Positions 11,701 through 16,537 of a DNA stretch of 31,840 bases are shown here, piece by piece. This stretch comes from a virus. How positions within the stretch are numbered: the first letter of the stretch is position 1; each line of letters begins with the position of its first letter. The DNA lies in IMG/VR virus record IMGVR_UViG_3300042339_001575, positions 1-31,840 of that record, one strand, 5' to 3'. The translations under genes were made by a program, and so were the position numbers. Below the pieces are notes generated by a model that ran no database searches, was not told the origin of the DNA, and saw only the letters and a list, made by a program, of their open reading frames with translations.

Positions 11701-14700
11701 CGGGTCAAGCGGAACTTCAGGTTCTTCCGGCTTAACTGGTAGCTCAGGAACTAGTGGAACTTCCGGTTCTAATGGTTCTAGTGGTACATCAGGTTCAAAC
11801 GGTTCTAATGGTTCTTCAGGAACGTCAGGGTCAAACGGTTCTAACGGTTCTTCAGGAACGTCAGGGTCAAACGGATCTAATGGTTCTTCTGGAACTTCAG
11901 GTTCTAACGGTAGCTCAGGAACATCTGGTTCAAATGGATCAAACGGTAGCTCAGGAACATCTGGTTCAAATGGCTCTAATGGTAGCTCAGGAACTTCAGG
12001 ATCTTCAGGAACAAGAGGTACTTCAGGTACTTCTGGTACTAGTGGAACTTCAGGTTCAAACGGTTCATCTGGAACTTCAGGAACAAGCGGTTCAAACGGT
12101 TCAAGTGGAACTTCAGGTTCTAATGGATCAAATGGAAGCTCAGGAACTTCAGGTTCAAACGGTTCTTCTGGCACATCAGGTTCTAATGGTTCTTCTGGAA
12201 CTTCAGGAACCAGAGGTACTTCTGGTACATCTGGAACAAGCGGAACTTCCGGTTCAAACGGATCAAACGGAAGTTCTGGTACATCAGGTTCTAATGGCTC
12301 AAATGGATCAAGCGGTACTTCTGGTTCTAATGGCTCAAATGGTAGTTCAGGAACTTCAGGTTCTAATGGATCAAATGGAAGCTCTGGTACCTCAGGGTCT
12401 AATGGTTCTAATGGTTCTTCTGGAACTAGTGGAACTTCAGGTTCTAATGGATCTTCTGGAACATCTGGTACTTCAGGTTCTAATGGCTCAAACGGTAGCT
12501 CTGGTACTTCCGGCTCAAATGGTTCTTCAGGAACATCTGGTTCAAATGGATCAAACGGTTCAAGTGGAACGTCAGGTTCTAATGGTTCTTCTGGAACTTC
12601 AGGAACAAGAGGTTCTTCTGGAACTTCGGGAACAAGCGGAACATCAGGTTCAAATGGTTCTAACGGCTCAAGTGGTACCTCAGGTTCTAATGGATCAAAT
12701 GGTTCTTCTGGAACTTCTGGTTCTAATGGATCAAATGGTTCTTCTGGAACTTCAGGTTCTAACGGTAGCTCAGGTACTTCCGGTTCTAACGGCTCAAGCG
12801 GAACCTCAGGTTCAAACGGCTCAAATGGTTCAAGTGGAACTTCAGGTTCAAACGGCTCAAATGGTAGCTCAGGAACATCTGGTTCAAACGGAAGCTCAGG
12901 AACTTCAGGTACTTCAGGTTCAAATGGTTCTAATGGCTCAAGTGGAACATCAGGTTCAAATGGTTCTTCAGGAACATCAGGTTCAAATGGATCAAACGGT
13001 TCAAGCGGTACTTCTGGTTCAAATGGTTCAAACGGTTCTAGTGGAACTTCAGGTACCTCAGGCTCTAACGGCTCAAATGGTAGCTCAGGAACATCCGGCT
13101 CAAATGGTTCTTCAGGAACTTCTGGAACAAGAGGTACTTCAGGTACTTCTGGTTCAAACGGTAGCTCAGGAACATCCGGCTCAAATGGTTCAAACGGTTC
13201 AAGCGGTACGTCTGGCTCAAACGGTTCTTCGGGAACTTCTGGTTCAAATGGTAGCTCAGGAACCTCTGGTTCAAACGGTTCAAGCGGTAGCTCAGGAACA
13301 TCCGGCTCAAATGGTTCAAACGGTTCAAGCGGTACTTCTGGCTCAAATGGAAGCTCAGGTACTTCAGGTTCTAATGGTTCTAACGGAAGTTCTGGTACAT
13401 CAGGTTCAAATGGCTCAAATGGATCTTCAGGTACATCAGGTTCAAATGGTTCTAACGGAAGTTCTGGTACATCAGGTTCAAATGGCTCTAACGGAAGTTC
13501 TGGTACATCAGGTTCTAATGGTTCTTCAGGAACTTCCGGCTCAAACGGCTCAAACGGCTCTAGTGGAACTTCTGGTTCAAATGGCAGTTCCGGTACTTCA
13601 GGAACACGTGGTACTTCTGGTACATCCGGTTCTAATGGAAGCTCAGGAACGTCCGGCACATCAGGCTCAACTGGAGCAAGTGGAGCAGCAATTAGTGACG
13701 GTTGGGATTGGGGTACTCCATTAGCCAGTACTAAAATTTATAGTAATAATGGTAATTTAGATGCTGCAACTTCTCTATTAAACATAGCGGAAGTTTCATT
13801 AACTTCAACCAATTATAGTGGAGTGTATCCATCAATTGGTACTGGCACACTAATTAAGACAAATGGTGGAATTGGTGGTCAAATTGTATATTATAGAACA
13901 ACTGGTGTAGGTTTTGATACTGGAATATATTGGGAATTTCCAGTAACTTATGTTTCAGGTACACCTTGGACGCCATCTGCTGGCACTGATATTATTGTTG
14001 ACATATCTGCTGCAGGTGTATCAGGCTCGTCTGGTACTTCAGGAACACGTGGTACTTCAGGTACTTCAGGCTCAAATGGTTCTTCTGGAACCTCAGGTTC
14101 TAATGGATCAAATGGAAGCTCGGGTACATCAGGTTCTAATGGTTCTTCTGGAACTTCAGGTTCTAACGGATCAAACGGTAGCTCTGGTTCTTCTGGAACA
14201 CGAGGTACGTCAGGAACCTCTGGTACATCTGGTTCAAACGGTTCTTCTGGAACATCAGGTACTTCAGGTTCTAATGGCAGCTCAGGTACATCAGGAACTT
14301 CAGGATCAGCTGGTACTAGTGGTACAAGTTTTATATGGAAAGGTATTTGGGTTGGTGGTACTCTTTATGCGATTAATGATGTAATTTCATTTAACGGAAG
14401 TTCTTATATTTCTATAGTATCAAGTAATATAGGAAATAACCCGTCTACTAGTCCAGCGCAATGGACGCTAATGGCATCTGCTGGGTCAAACGGCTCATCA
14501 GGTACAAGTGGTACATCAGGCTCAAATGGTAGCTCTGGAACTTCTGGTTCAAATGGCTCAAATGGAAGTTCTGGAACTTCAGGAACAAGAGGTACTTCTG
14601 GAACTTCTGGTTCAAATGGATCATCTGGTACTTCTGGTACATCCGGTTCAAACGGTTCTTCTGGAACTTCTGGTTCTAATGGATCAAATGGCTCATCAGG

Positions 14701-15508
14701 TACAAGCGGTACATCCGGCTCAAATGGTAGCTCTGGAACATCAGGTTCTAATGGTTCAAACGGAAGTTCTGGAACTTCTGGAACAAGAGGTACCTCAGGT
14801 ACGTCTGGTTCTAATGGGTCTTCTGGAACATCAGGTTCTAATGGCTCAAGTGGAACTTCTGGAACAAGCGGCGCTACTGGTGGAACTGGTTCTTCTGGAA
14901 CTAGTGGAACAAGCGGAGTTTCTGGTGCATCAGGTACGGCTGGAACATCCGGAACAAGCGGTGGAACTGGTGGAACTGGTTCAAGCGGAACATCCGGAAC
15001 TACTGGTTCTTCTGGAACTTCAGGCGGTACTACTGGAACTATTACATCAAGTACAGTTGACCGAATAGCCTACTTCTCTGCAGCAACTACCATAGCTGCA
15101 ACAAATATGCACTACGATGTTACAAACGGCAGACTATCTATTGCTAATGGAACCGGTCCAACTTATCGATTAGAAGTAGGCGGCGATATTTATGCAACTG
15201 CTAATATTATAGCATACTCAGATAGATCAGTTAAAGATAATGTGAAGACCATCACTGATGCTCTAGCTAAGGTAACATCAATGAGAGGAGTTACCTTCAC
15301 CAGAAATGATCAAGAGGATAAGACTCGAGTTCATGCGGGTGTTATTGCACAGGAAATGGAAACAGTATTTCCGGAAGTTGTATTTGAAAATGAGAATGGC
15401 ACCAAGGCAGTTGCCTATCCAGCACTTGTATCAGTCCTAATTGAGGCAATCAAGCAGCAACAGCACCAAATTGATGACTTACGGGATCAAATTGAAAAAT
15501 TATTATAA
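2720..15508 (+). CDS. Giant collagen-like tail fibre with propeller, CBM-like module and S74 chaperone
   Basis: This 4262-aa protein starts at the ATG at 2720, after an A-rich leader. Residues 1-75 are a fibre-type adaptor with a 'GSVIYNKLDNNIYRFTG' segment. Residues ~107-470 hold seven delta-60/DUF5122-like repeats (GG-FTTF-G and RLN-DGTED-AFY motifs), a predicted propeller. Residues ~473-3653 are uninterrupted Gly-X-Y triplets, mainly GSN, GSS and GTS. Residues ~3655-3768 are a globular insert. After more triplets, residues ~3869-3920 form a W-G-W/Y-rich module of the CBM5/12-like type common in fibres. The C-terminus is a Peptidase_S74 intramolecular chaperone: motif SDRSVKDN, with the expected self-cleavage Ser at 4167, ending in a short coiled coil. 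S74 domains trimerise fibres and are then cut off. Autocleavage is inferred from homology. The frame is intact throughout. Confidence 0.88.
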   Translation: MSYKITSPGGVELNDSSANPKLGLLIPTIDDITNASGSAKEGSVIYNKLDNNIYRFTGAAWESAAGSSGTSGTSGSSGTAGTSGSSAIDGISNESFNSSLVTAFTNTTNDSEVITIVNQLSTKIVIGGYFTTFKGATRKSLVRLNIDGSEDIGFYSNLGTGFSAGTYVETVSVQADEKLIIGGDFTTFNTNTRNRLIRLNSNGTEDTAFYTNLGLGFNGTVIQSAVQADGKILVGGVFTTFDGNTRNRLIRLNSDGTEDTAFYTNLGSGITSQVNAITIQSDNSILIGTAAGLIKLNANGTLDSAFNSNLGSNAVDILAIACQADGLILVGGGFTTFNGTTKNGLIRLNSNGTEDTAFYTKIGTGFTGAFTPLGFTINVQSDGRILVGGGFDSFNGGTRHKLVRLFADGTEDIRFYAALGSAVGPGSPSGSQINTILLKNNLILVGGAFTTLNGVTLNNLFSLYNNSNLSSGTVGSSGSNGTNGSSGSSGTSGTSGESGSNGSSGTSGSNGSNGSSGTSGSNGSHGSSGTSGTSGSNGSSGTSGSNGSNGSSGTSGSNGSSGTSGTSGSNGSNGSSGTSGSSGSNGSSGTSGSSGSNGSSGTSGSNGSSGTSGSNGSNGSSGTSGSNGSSGTSGTSGSNGSSGTSGSNGSNGSSGTSGSNGSSGSSGTSGSNGSSGTSGSSGSTGTSGTSGSNGSSGTSGSNGSSGTSGSNGSNGSSGTSGTSGSNGSSGTSGTSGSTGSNGSSGTSGSNGSNGSSGTSGTSGSNGSSGTSGSNGSSGTSGSNGSNGSSGTSGSNGSNGSSGTSGTSGSNGLNGSSGTSGSNGSSGTSGSNGSSGTSGTSGSNGSSGTSGSNGSSGTSGTSGSNGSSGTSGSNGSSGTSGSSGTSGSNGSNGSSGTSGESGSNGTSGTSGTSGSTGTSGTSGTSGTSGTSGSNGSSGTSGSNGSSGTSGSNGSNGSSGTSGSNGSSGTSGSNGSNGSSGTSGSNGSSGTSGTSGSNGSNGSSGTSGSNGSSGTSGTSGTSGSNGSSGTSGSNGSSGTSGSNGSSGTSGTSGSNGSSGTSGSNGSNGSSGTSGTSGSNGSNGSSGTSGSNGSSGTSGTSGSDGTSGTSGTSGSNGSNGSSGTSGTSGTSGSNGSSGTSGSNGSNGSSGTSGSNGSSGTSGSNGSNGSSGTSGSNGSNGSSGTSGTSGSNGSSGTSGTSGSNGSSGTSGSNGSSGTSGTSGTSGTSGSNGSSGTSGSNGSNGSSGTSGTSGSTGSSGTSGTSGSNGSSGTAGSSGTSGSNGSSGTSGSNGSSGTSGTSGSNGSHGSSGTSGSTGSSGTSGTSGTSGSTGSSGTSGTSGTSGSTGTSGTSGSNGSSGTSGTSGSNGSSGTSGSSGTSGTSGSNGSSGTSGTSGTSGSNGSSGTSGSNGSNGSSGTSGTSGSNGSNGSSGTSGSNGSNGSSGTSGTSGTSGSNGSNGSSGTSGSSGTSGTSGSNGSSGTSGSNGSSGTSGSNGSNGSSGTSGTSGSNGTSGTSGSNGSSGTSGSNGSSGTSGTSGTSGSNGSNGSSGTSGSNGSNGSSGTSGSNGSSGTSGSNGSSGTSGTSGSNGSNGSSGTSGSNGSSGTSGTSGSNGTSGTSGSNGSNGSSGTSGSNGSNGSSGTSGTSGTSGTSGSSGTSGTSGSNGSSGTSGSNGSNGSSGTSGSNGSSGTSGTSGSTGTSGTSGSSGTSGTRGTSGTSGTAGSSGTSGTSGSTGTSGTSGISGVDGSNGTSGTSGTSGSNGSSGTSGTSGSNGSSGSSGTSGTSGSTGTSGTSGSTGTSGTSGSSGTSGSSGTSGTSGTSGSNGSSGTSGSNGSNGSSGTSGTRGTSGTSGSNGSSGTSGTSGSTGTSGTSGSNGSSGSSGTSGTSGSNGSSGTSGSNGSNGSSGTSGSNGSNGSSGTSGTSGSNGSNGTSGSNGSNGSSGTSGSNGSSGTSGTSGSNGSSGTSGSTGSNGSSGTSGSNGSSGTSGSNGSNGSSGTSGSNGSSGTSGSNGSSGTSGSNGSNGSSGTSGSNGSSGTSGSNGSSGTSGSNGSSGTSGTSGSNGSSGTSGTSGSNGSSGTSGSNGSNGSSGTSGSNGSNGSSGTSGSNGSSGTSGSNGSSGTSGSNGSNGSSGTSGSNGSNGSSGTSGSNGSSGTSGSNGSSGTSGSNGSNGSSGTSGSNGSNGSSGTSGSNGSNGSSGTSGTSGSNGSNGSSGTSGSTGTSGTSGSNGTSGTSGSNGSSGTSGLNGSNGSSGTSGSNGSSGTSGSNGSSGTSGTSGSNGSSGTSGTSGSNGSNGSSGTSGTSGTSGTTGSTGTSGTSGSSGSIGTSGTSGTSGTSGSNGSSGTSGSNGSNGSSGTSGSNGSSGTSGSNGSNGSSGTSGSNGSNGSSGTSGSNGSNGSSGTSGSSGTRGTSGTSGTSGTSGSNGSSGTSGTSGSSGSNGSSGTSGTSGSNGSSGTSGTSGSNGSNGSSGTSGSNGSNGSSGTSGSNGSSGTSGSLGTSGTSGSSGSNGSSGTSGTSGSNGSSGTSGSNGSNGSSGTSGSNGSSGSSGTSGSNGSSGTSGSLGTSGTSGSNGSNGSSGTSGSNGSNGSSGTSGSNGSNGSSGTSGSNGSSGSSGTSGSNGSSGTSGSSGTSGSNGSNGSSGTSGSNGSSGTSGSNGSNGSSGTSGTSGSNGSNGSSGTSGSNGSNGSSGTSGTSGSNGSNGSSGTSGSNGSSGTSGTSGSNGSNGSSGTSGSNGSSGTSGSNGSSGTSGSNGSNGSSGTSGSSGTRGTSGTSGTSGTSGTSGSNGSNGSSGTSGTSGSNGSNGSSGTSGTSGSNGSSGTSGSNGSSGSSGTSGTRGTSGTSGTSGTSGSNGSSGTSGTSGSNGSSGTSGTSGSNGSNGSSGTSGSNGSNGSSGTSGSNGSSGTSGSNGSNGSSGTSGTSGSNGSSGSSGTSGSNGSSGTSGSNGSNGSSGTSGSSGTSGSSGTRGTSGTSGTSGTSGSTGTSGTSGTSGSNGSNGSSGTSGSNGSNGSSGTSGSSGLTGSSGTSGTSGSNGSSGTSGSNGSNGSSGTSGSNGSNGSSGTSGSNGSNGSSGTSGSNGSSGTSGSNGSNGSSGTSGSNGSNGSSGTSGSSGTRGTSGTSGTSGTSGSNGSSGTSGTSGSNGSSGTSGSNGSNGSSGTSGSNGSSGTSGSNGSSGTSGTRGTSGTSGTSGTSGSNGSNGSSGTSGSNGSNGSSGTSGSNGSNGSSGTSGSNGSNGSSGTSGSNGSNGSSGTSGTSGSNGSSGTSGTSGSNGSNGSSGTSGSNGSSGTSGSNGSNGSSGTSGSNGSSGTSGTRGSSGTSGTSGTSGSNGSNGSSGTSGSNGSNGSSGTSGSNGSNGSSGTSGSNGSSGTSGSNGSSGTSGSNGSNGSSGTSGSNGSNGSSGTSGSNGSSGTSGTSGSNGSNGSSGTSGSNGSSGTSGSNGSNGSSGTSGSNGSNGSSGTSGTSGSNGSNGSSGTSGSNGSSGTSGTRGTSGTSGSNGSSGTSGSNGSNGSSGTSGSNGSSGTSGSNGSSGTSGSNGSSGSSGTSGSNGSNGSSGTSGSNGSSGTSGSNGSNGSSGTSGSNGSNGSSGTSGSNGSNGSSGTSGSNGSNGSSGTSGSNGSSGTSGSNGSNGSSGTSGSNGSSGTSGTRGTSGTSGSNGSSGTSGTSGSTGASGAAISDGWDWGTPLASTKIYSNNGNLDAATSLLNIAEVSLTSTNYSGVYPSIGTGTLIKTNGGIGGQIVYYRTTGVGFDTGIYWEFPVTYVSGTPWTPSAGTDIIVDISAAGVSGSSGTSGTRGTSGTSGSNGSSGTSGSNGSNGSSGTSGSNGSSGTSGSNGSNGSSGSSGTRGTSGTSGTSGSNGSSGTSGTSGSNGSSGTSGTSGSAGTSGTSFIWKGIWVGGTLYAINDVISFNGSSYISIVSSNIGNNPSTSPAQWTLMASAGSNGSSGTSGTSGSNGSSGTSGSNGSNGSSGTSGTRGTSGTSGSNGSSGTSGTSGSNGSSGTSGSNGSNGSSGTSGTSGSNGSSGTSGSNGSNGSSGTSGTRGTSGTSGSNGSSGTSGSNGSSGTSGTSGATGGTGSSGTSGTSGVSGASGTAGTSGTSGGTGGTGSSGTSGTTGSSGTSGGTTGTITSSTVDRIAYFSAATTIAATNMHYDVTNGRLSIANGTGPTYRLEVGGDIYATANIIAYSDRSVKDNVKTITDALAKVTSMRGVTFTRNDQEDKTRVHAGVIAQEMETVFPEVVFENENGTKAVAYPALVSVLIEAIKQQQHQIDDLRDQIEKLL
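3040..4130 (+). repeat. Delta-60-type propeller repeats in giant fibre
   Basis: Seven diverged repeats of about 50-60 codons share GG-FTTF-G-TR followed by L-RLN-DGTED-AFY-NLG; the seventh is degenerate. Blades two and three are nearly identical at DNA level around 3290-3360 and 3450-3520, with a period of 159 bases (53 codons), which suggests a recent internal duplication. Seven such units match a seven-bladed propeller. Delta-60 (DUF5122) repeats are more usual in large bacterial surface proteins. Confidence 0.75.
5396..5490 (+). repeat. 95-bp block shared with the upstream fibre gene
   Basis: This is the second copy of the block at 839-933, in the same reading frame. Around it the triplet composition switches briefly from GSN-rich to the GTS/GST-rich style of the upstream gene, as expected for an imported patch. 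Confidence 0.9.
8954..9205 (+). repeat. Exact 126-bp tandem duplication
   Basis: 8954-9079 and 9080-9205 are identical base for base, and the identity runs on for about 27 bases into a third partial unit after 9205. The unit is 42 codons (14 triplets), so reading frame and Gly-X-Y register are preserved. Exact identity amid otherwise codon-shuffled repeats points to recent slippage or unequal recombination. Confidence 0.9.
10121..10540 (+). repeat. Near-identical 198-bp tandem duplication
   Basis: 10121-10318 is repeated with a few substitutions at 10319-10516, and similarity continues to about 10540. Diagnostic rare features recur 198 bases apart: GGTAGCTTAGG (Gly-Ser-Leu-Gly) at 10163 and 10361, and the unusual Ser codon in GGATCGAGTGG at about 10308 and 10506. 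The 66-codon unit keeps the triplet register. Confidence 0.85.
14024..14325 (+). repeat. Second Gly-X-Y tract of giant fibre
   Basis: About 34 triplets link the globular insert (about 13684-14020) to the CBM-like module (about 14326-14480). Two GTRG triplets are present (near 14046 and 14200). Composition is the same as the main tract. Confidence 0.88.
14482..15045 (+). repeat. Third Gly-X-Y tract, leading to the chaperone domain
   Basis: About 62 triplets lie between the CBM-like module and the C-terminal head. Towards the end the pattern changes to GATGGTG, GVSGASGTAG and GGTG-type triplets, more Gly- and Ala-rich than the rest, before the non-repetitive segment that precedes the S74 domain. 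Confidence 0.85.
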
Positions 15509-15511
15509 GTA

Positions 15512-16204
15512 ATGCCGATAGACGGAACACCAACTGGAGTAATGGCGGTCGTTTGGGCGCCAGACGACAAATCTTCGATTGCTGCACTATTAACTCAACA
15601 GTCTGGGGCTTCTGCCAGTGTCGGGAATCAGATTTACCCAGATAAGACGGGCGCTCCTGAGTTTAGATGGAAAATACTCAGTGGTACATATGCTGGTACT
15701 TATGACATCAACCGAAATGACCCACAAGGATTAAGCTATTGGGCTGCAGCCAACGCAGTTGCAGGTGCAATTGGATTTGACCAGTTTTATAATTATCGAC
15801 ACTGGACTGATGAGCACACATATGACGGCGAAGTTATGAATAATTCTTCGTTTGACATAATGGTTGAATTAGTGATAAACGATGGAACCAGTGGTCCTTA
15901 TACCTATTTTACTAATACCCCATTTAGTACTGGCCTCACGAGTATAAACGGTGGACCAGTTACATATTACTATCAGCACTTCATGCCAAATGCAGACTTT
16001 GAGCATACCATTAATTTAGACAATAGTGCACCATTCCCAGTAAACTTAGTGCAGCTTCGGCTAACTGACATTGATACTGGCTTTAATATTGCCGACTTTG
16101 TTGGTGGACCTCCAATATCGATACCTCCAGGCCCGATCTCGTTTTTCACCCCTGGATTACCATTTTTTAGAAGATATTCTATTACAATTGAAATTGCTCC
16201 ATAA
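15512..16204 (+). CDS. Hypothetical virion-associated protein, 230 aa
   Basis: I do not recognise a family. The 230-residue product starts at an ATG three bases after the fibre stop (TAA GTA ATG) and lies in the same frame, so stop readthrough would fuse it to the giant fibre; nothing else suggests that this happens. The N-terminal part has 'WAPDDKSSIAALLTQQSG' and 'RWKILSGTYAGTYDINRND'. The rest is rich in aromatic and beta-forming residues, with a Pro/Gly-rich turn segment near the C-terminus ('GGPPISIPPGP'). There is no signal peptide or membrane segment. Its position between the fibre and the glycan cassette suggests a structural protein or fibre accessory; that is inference only. Confidence 0.75.
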   Translation: MPIDGTPTGVMAVVWAPDDKSSIAALLTQQSGASASVGNQIYPDKTGAPEFRWKILSGTYAGTYDINRNDPQGLSYWAAANAVAGAIGFDQFYNYRHWTDEHTYDGEVMNNSSFDIMVELVINDGTSGPYTYFTNTPFSTGLTSINGGPVTYYYQHFMPNADFEHTINLDNSAPFPVNLVQLRLTDIDTGFNIADFVGGPPISIPPGPISFFTPGLPFFRRYSITIEIAP

Positions 16205-16232
16205 TTAGTTAAAAACAAAAATAAATAAAATC

Positions 16233-16472
16233 ATGACTACTAATATTCAAAACTATTCAATACTCGGCAAAACTGCAACCAGTATTAAATTTATACCCAT
16301 GACCTATGAATTAGGCGCAACCTCAGTTTCTGTGATTTATCAATTAATGGATAGCGGCAATGCAATTATCTGTAGTGGTGCAGTTCGGTTAACTGATATA
16401 TCTGATTGGGGTACAAATGATAGTGTTATTGTTACCAAAGTCTTAACTGCCCTAGGCTTAACTGCTGCATAA
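16233..16472 (+). CDS. Hypothetical small protein, 79 aa
   Basis: I recognise no family. The start ATG at 16233 follows an AT-rich leader containing ATAAATAAAA and no Shine-Dalgarno. The protein looks like a single small beta-rich domain, with alternating hydrophobic strands around 'TSVSVIYQLMDSGNAIICSG' and a final 'VLTALGLTAA'. There is no membrane segment. Similar short beta proteins often sit beside fibre genes in large myophages, so a virion role is plausible but unproven. It is separated from the glycosyltransferase gene by 65 bases that contain a strong hairpin. Confidence 0.65.
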   Translation: MTTNIQNYSILGKTATSIKFIPMTYELGATSVSVIYQLMDSGNAIICSGAVRLTDISDWGTNDSVIVTKVLTALGLTAA

Positions 16473-16498
16473 TTTTTTTAAGATTACATAACCTTATT

Positions 16499-16530
16499 GC
16501 TAAACTTTAGTATAAAATAAAAAGTTTAGC
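16499..16530 (+). promoter_or_regulatory. Perfect 10-bp hairpin just upstream of the glycosyltransferase start
   Basis: GCTAAACTTT (16499-16508) is the exact reverse complement of AAAGTTTAGC (16521-16530). The 12-base AT-only-but-one loop contains TATAAAATA. The stem ends seven bases before the ATG at 16538, next to a weak AAAAGG. No U-tract follows on the plus strand, so a terminator is unlikely in that direction. It may modulate ribosome access to the glycosylation cassette, stabilise the mRNA end, or present a promoter-like TATA sequence. Confidence 0.5.
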
Positions 16531-16537
16531 AAAAGGC

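Larger units (their letters stand above)
4138..13680 (+). repeat. Main Gly-X-Y tract of giant fibre (~1060 triplets)
   Basis: Every third residue is glycine for about 3180 residues with no break in register that I can see. X is Ser or Thr almost always; Y is Ser, Asn or Thr. Rare residues are Arg (GTRG), Asp, Glu (GESG), His (GSHG), Leu (GSLG), Ile, Val and Ala. There is no proline. Codons are shuffled synonymously, so DNA identity between units is much lower than protein identity apart from some recent duplications. Confidence 0.92.

Noticed and set aside
4012-13659. A 3215-codon open frame on the minus strand, made of Pro-Glu-Val-Pro-type repeats
   Set aside because: It is the mirror image of the Gly-X-Y tract. 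The restricted codon set of the sense gene leaves one antisense frame free of stops. Its start falls in the real gene, it has no independent leader, and its ends match the ends of the repeat tract.
4138-13680. CRISPR array or satellite DNA
   Set aside because: Units are nine bases, coding and in frame, with no constant repeat and variable spacer pattern.
4138-13680. Animal-type collagen with hydroxyproline stabilisation
   Set aside because: The tract contains no proline, so prolyl hydroxylation cannot apply; no hydroxylase gene is seen.
4140-13724. Long plus-strand frames in the second register (Leu-Gln-Val-Leu type, up to 920 codons)
   Set aside because: They are +1-shifted readings of the same Gly-X-Y codons, broken at random by stops, and without leaders. 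Programmed frameshifting into them is not suggested by any slippery site that I can see.
15506-15514. Programmed stop readthrough joining the giant fibre to the next gene
   Set aside because: The two are in frame (TAA GTA ATG), but TAA is the strongest stop, and the downstream gene has its own ATG. The S74 tail is normally the true C-terminus.
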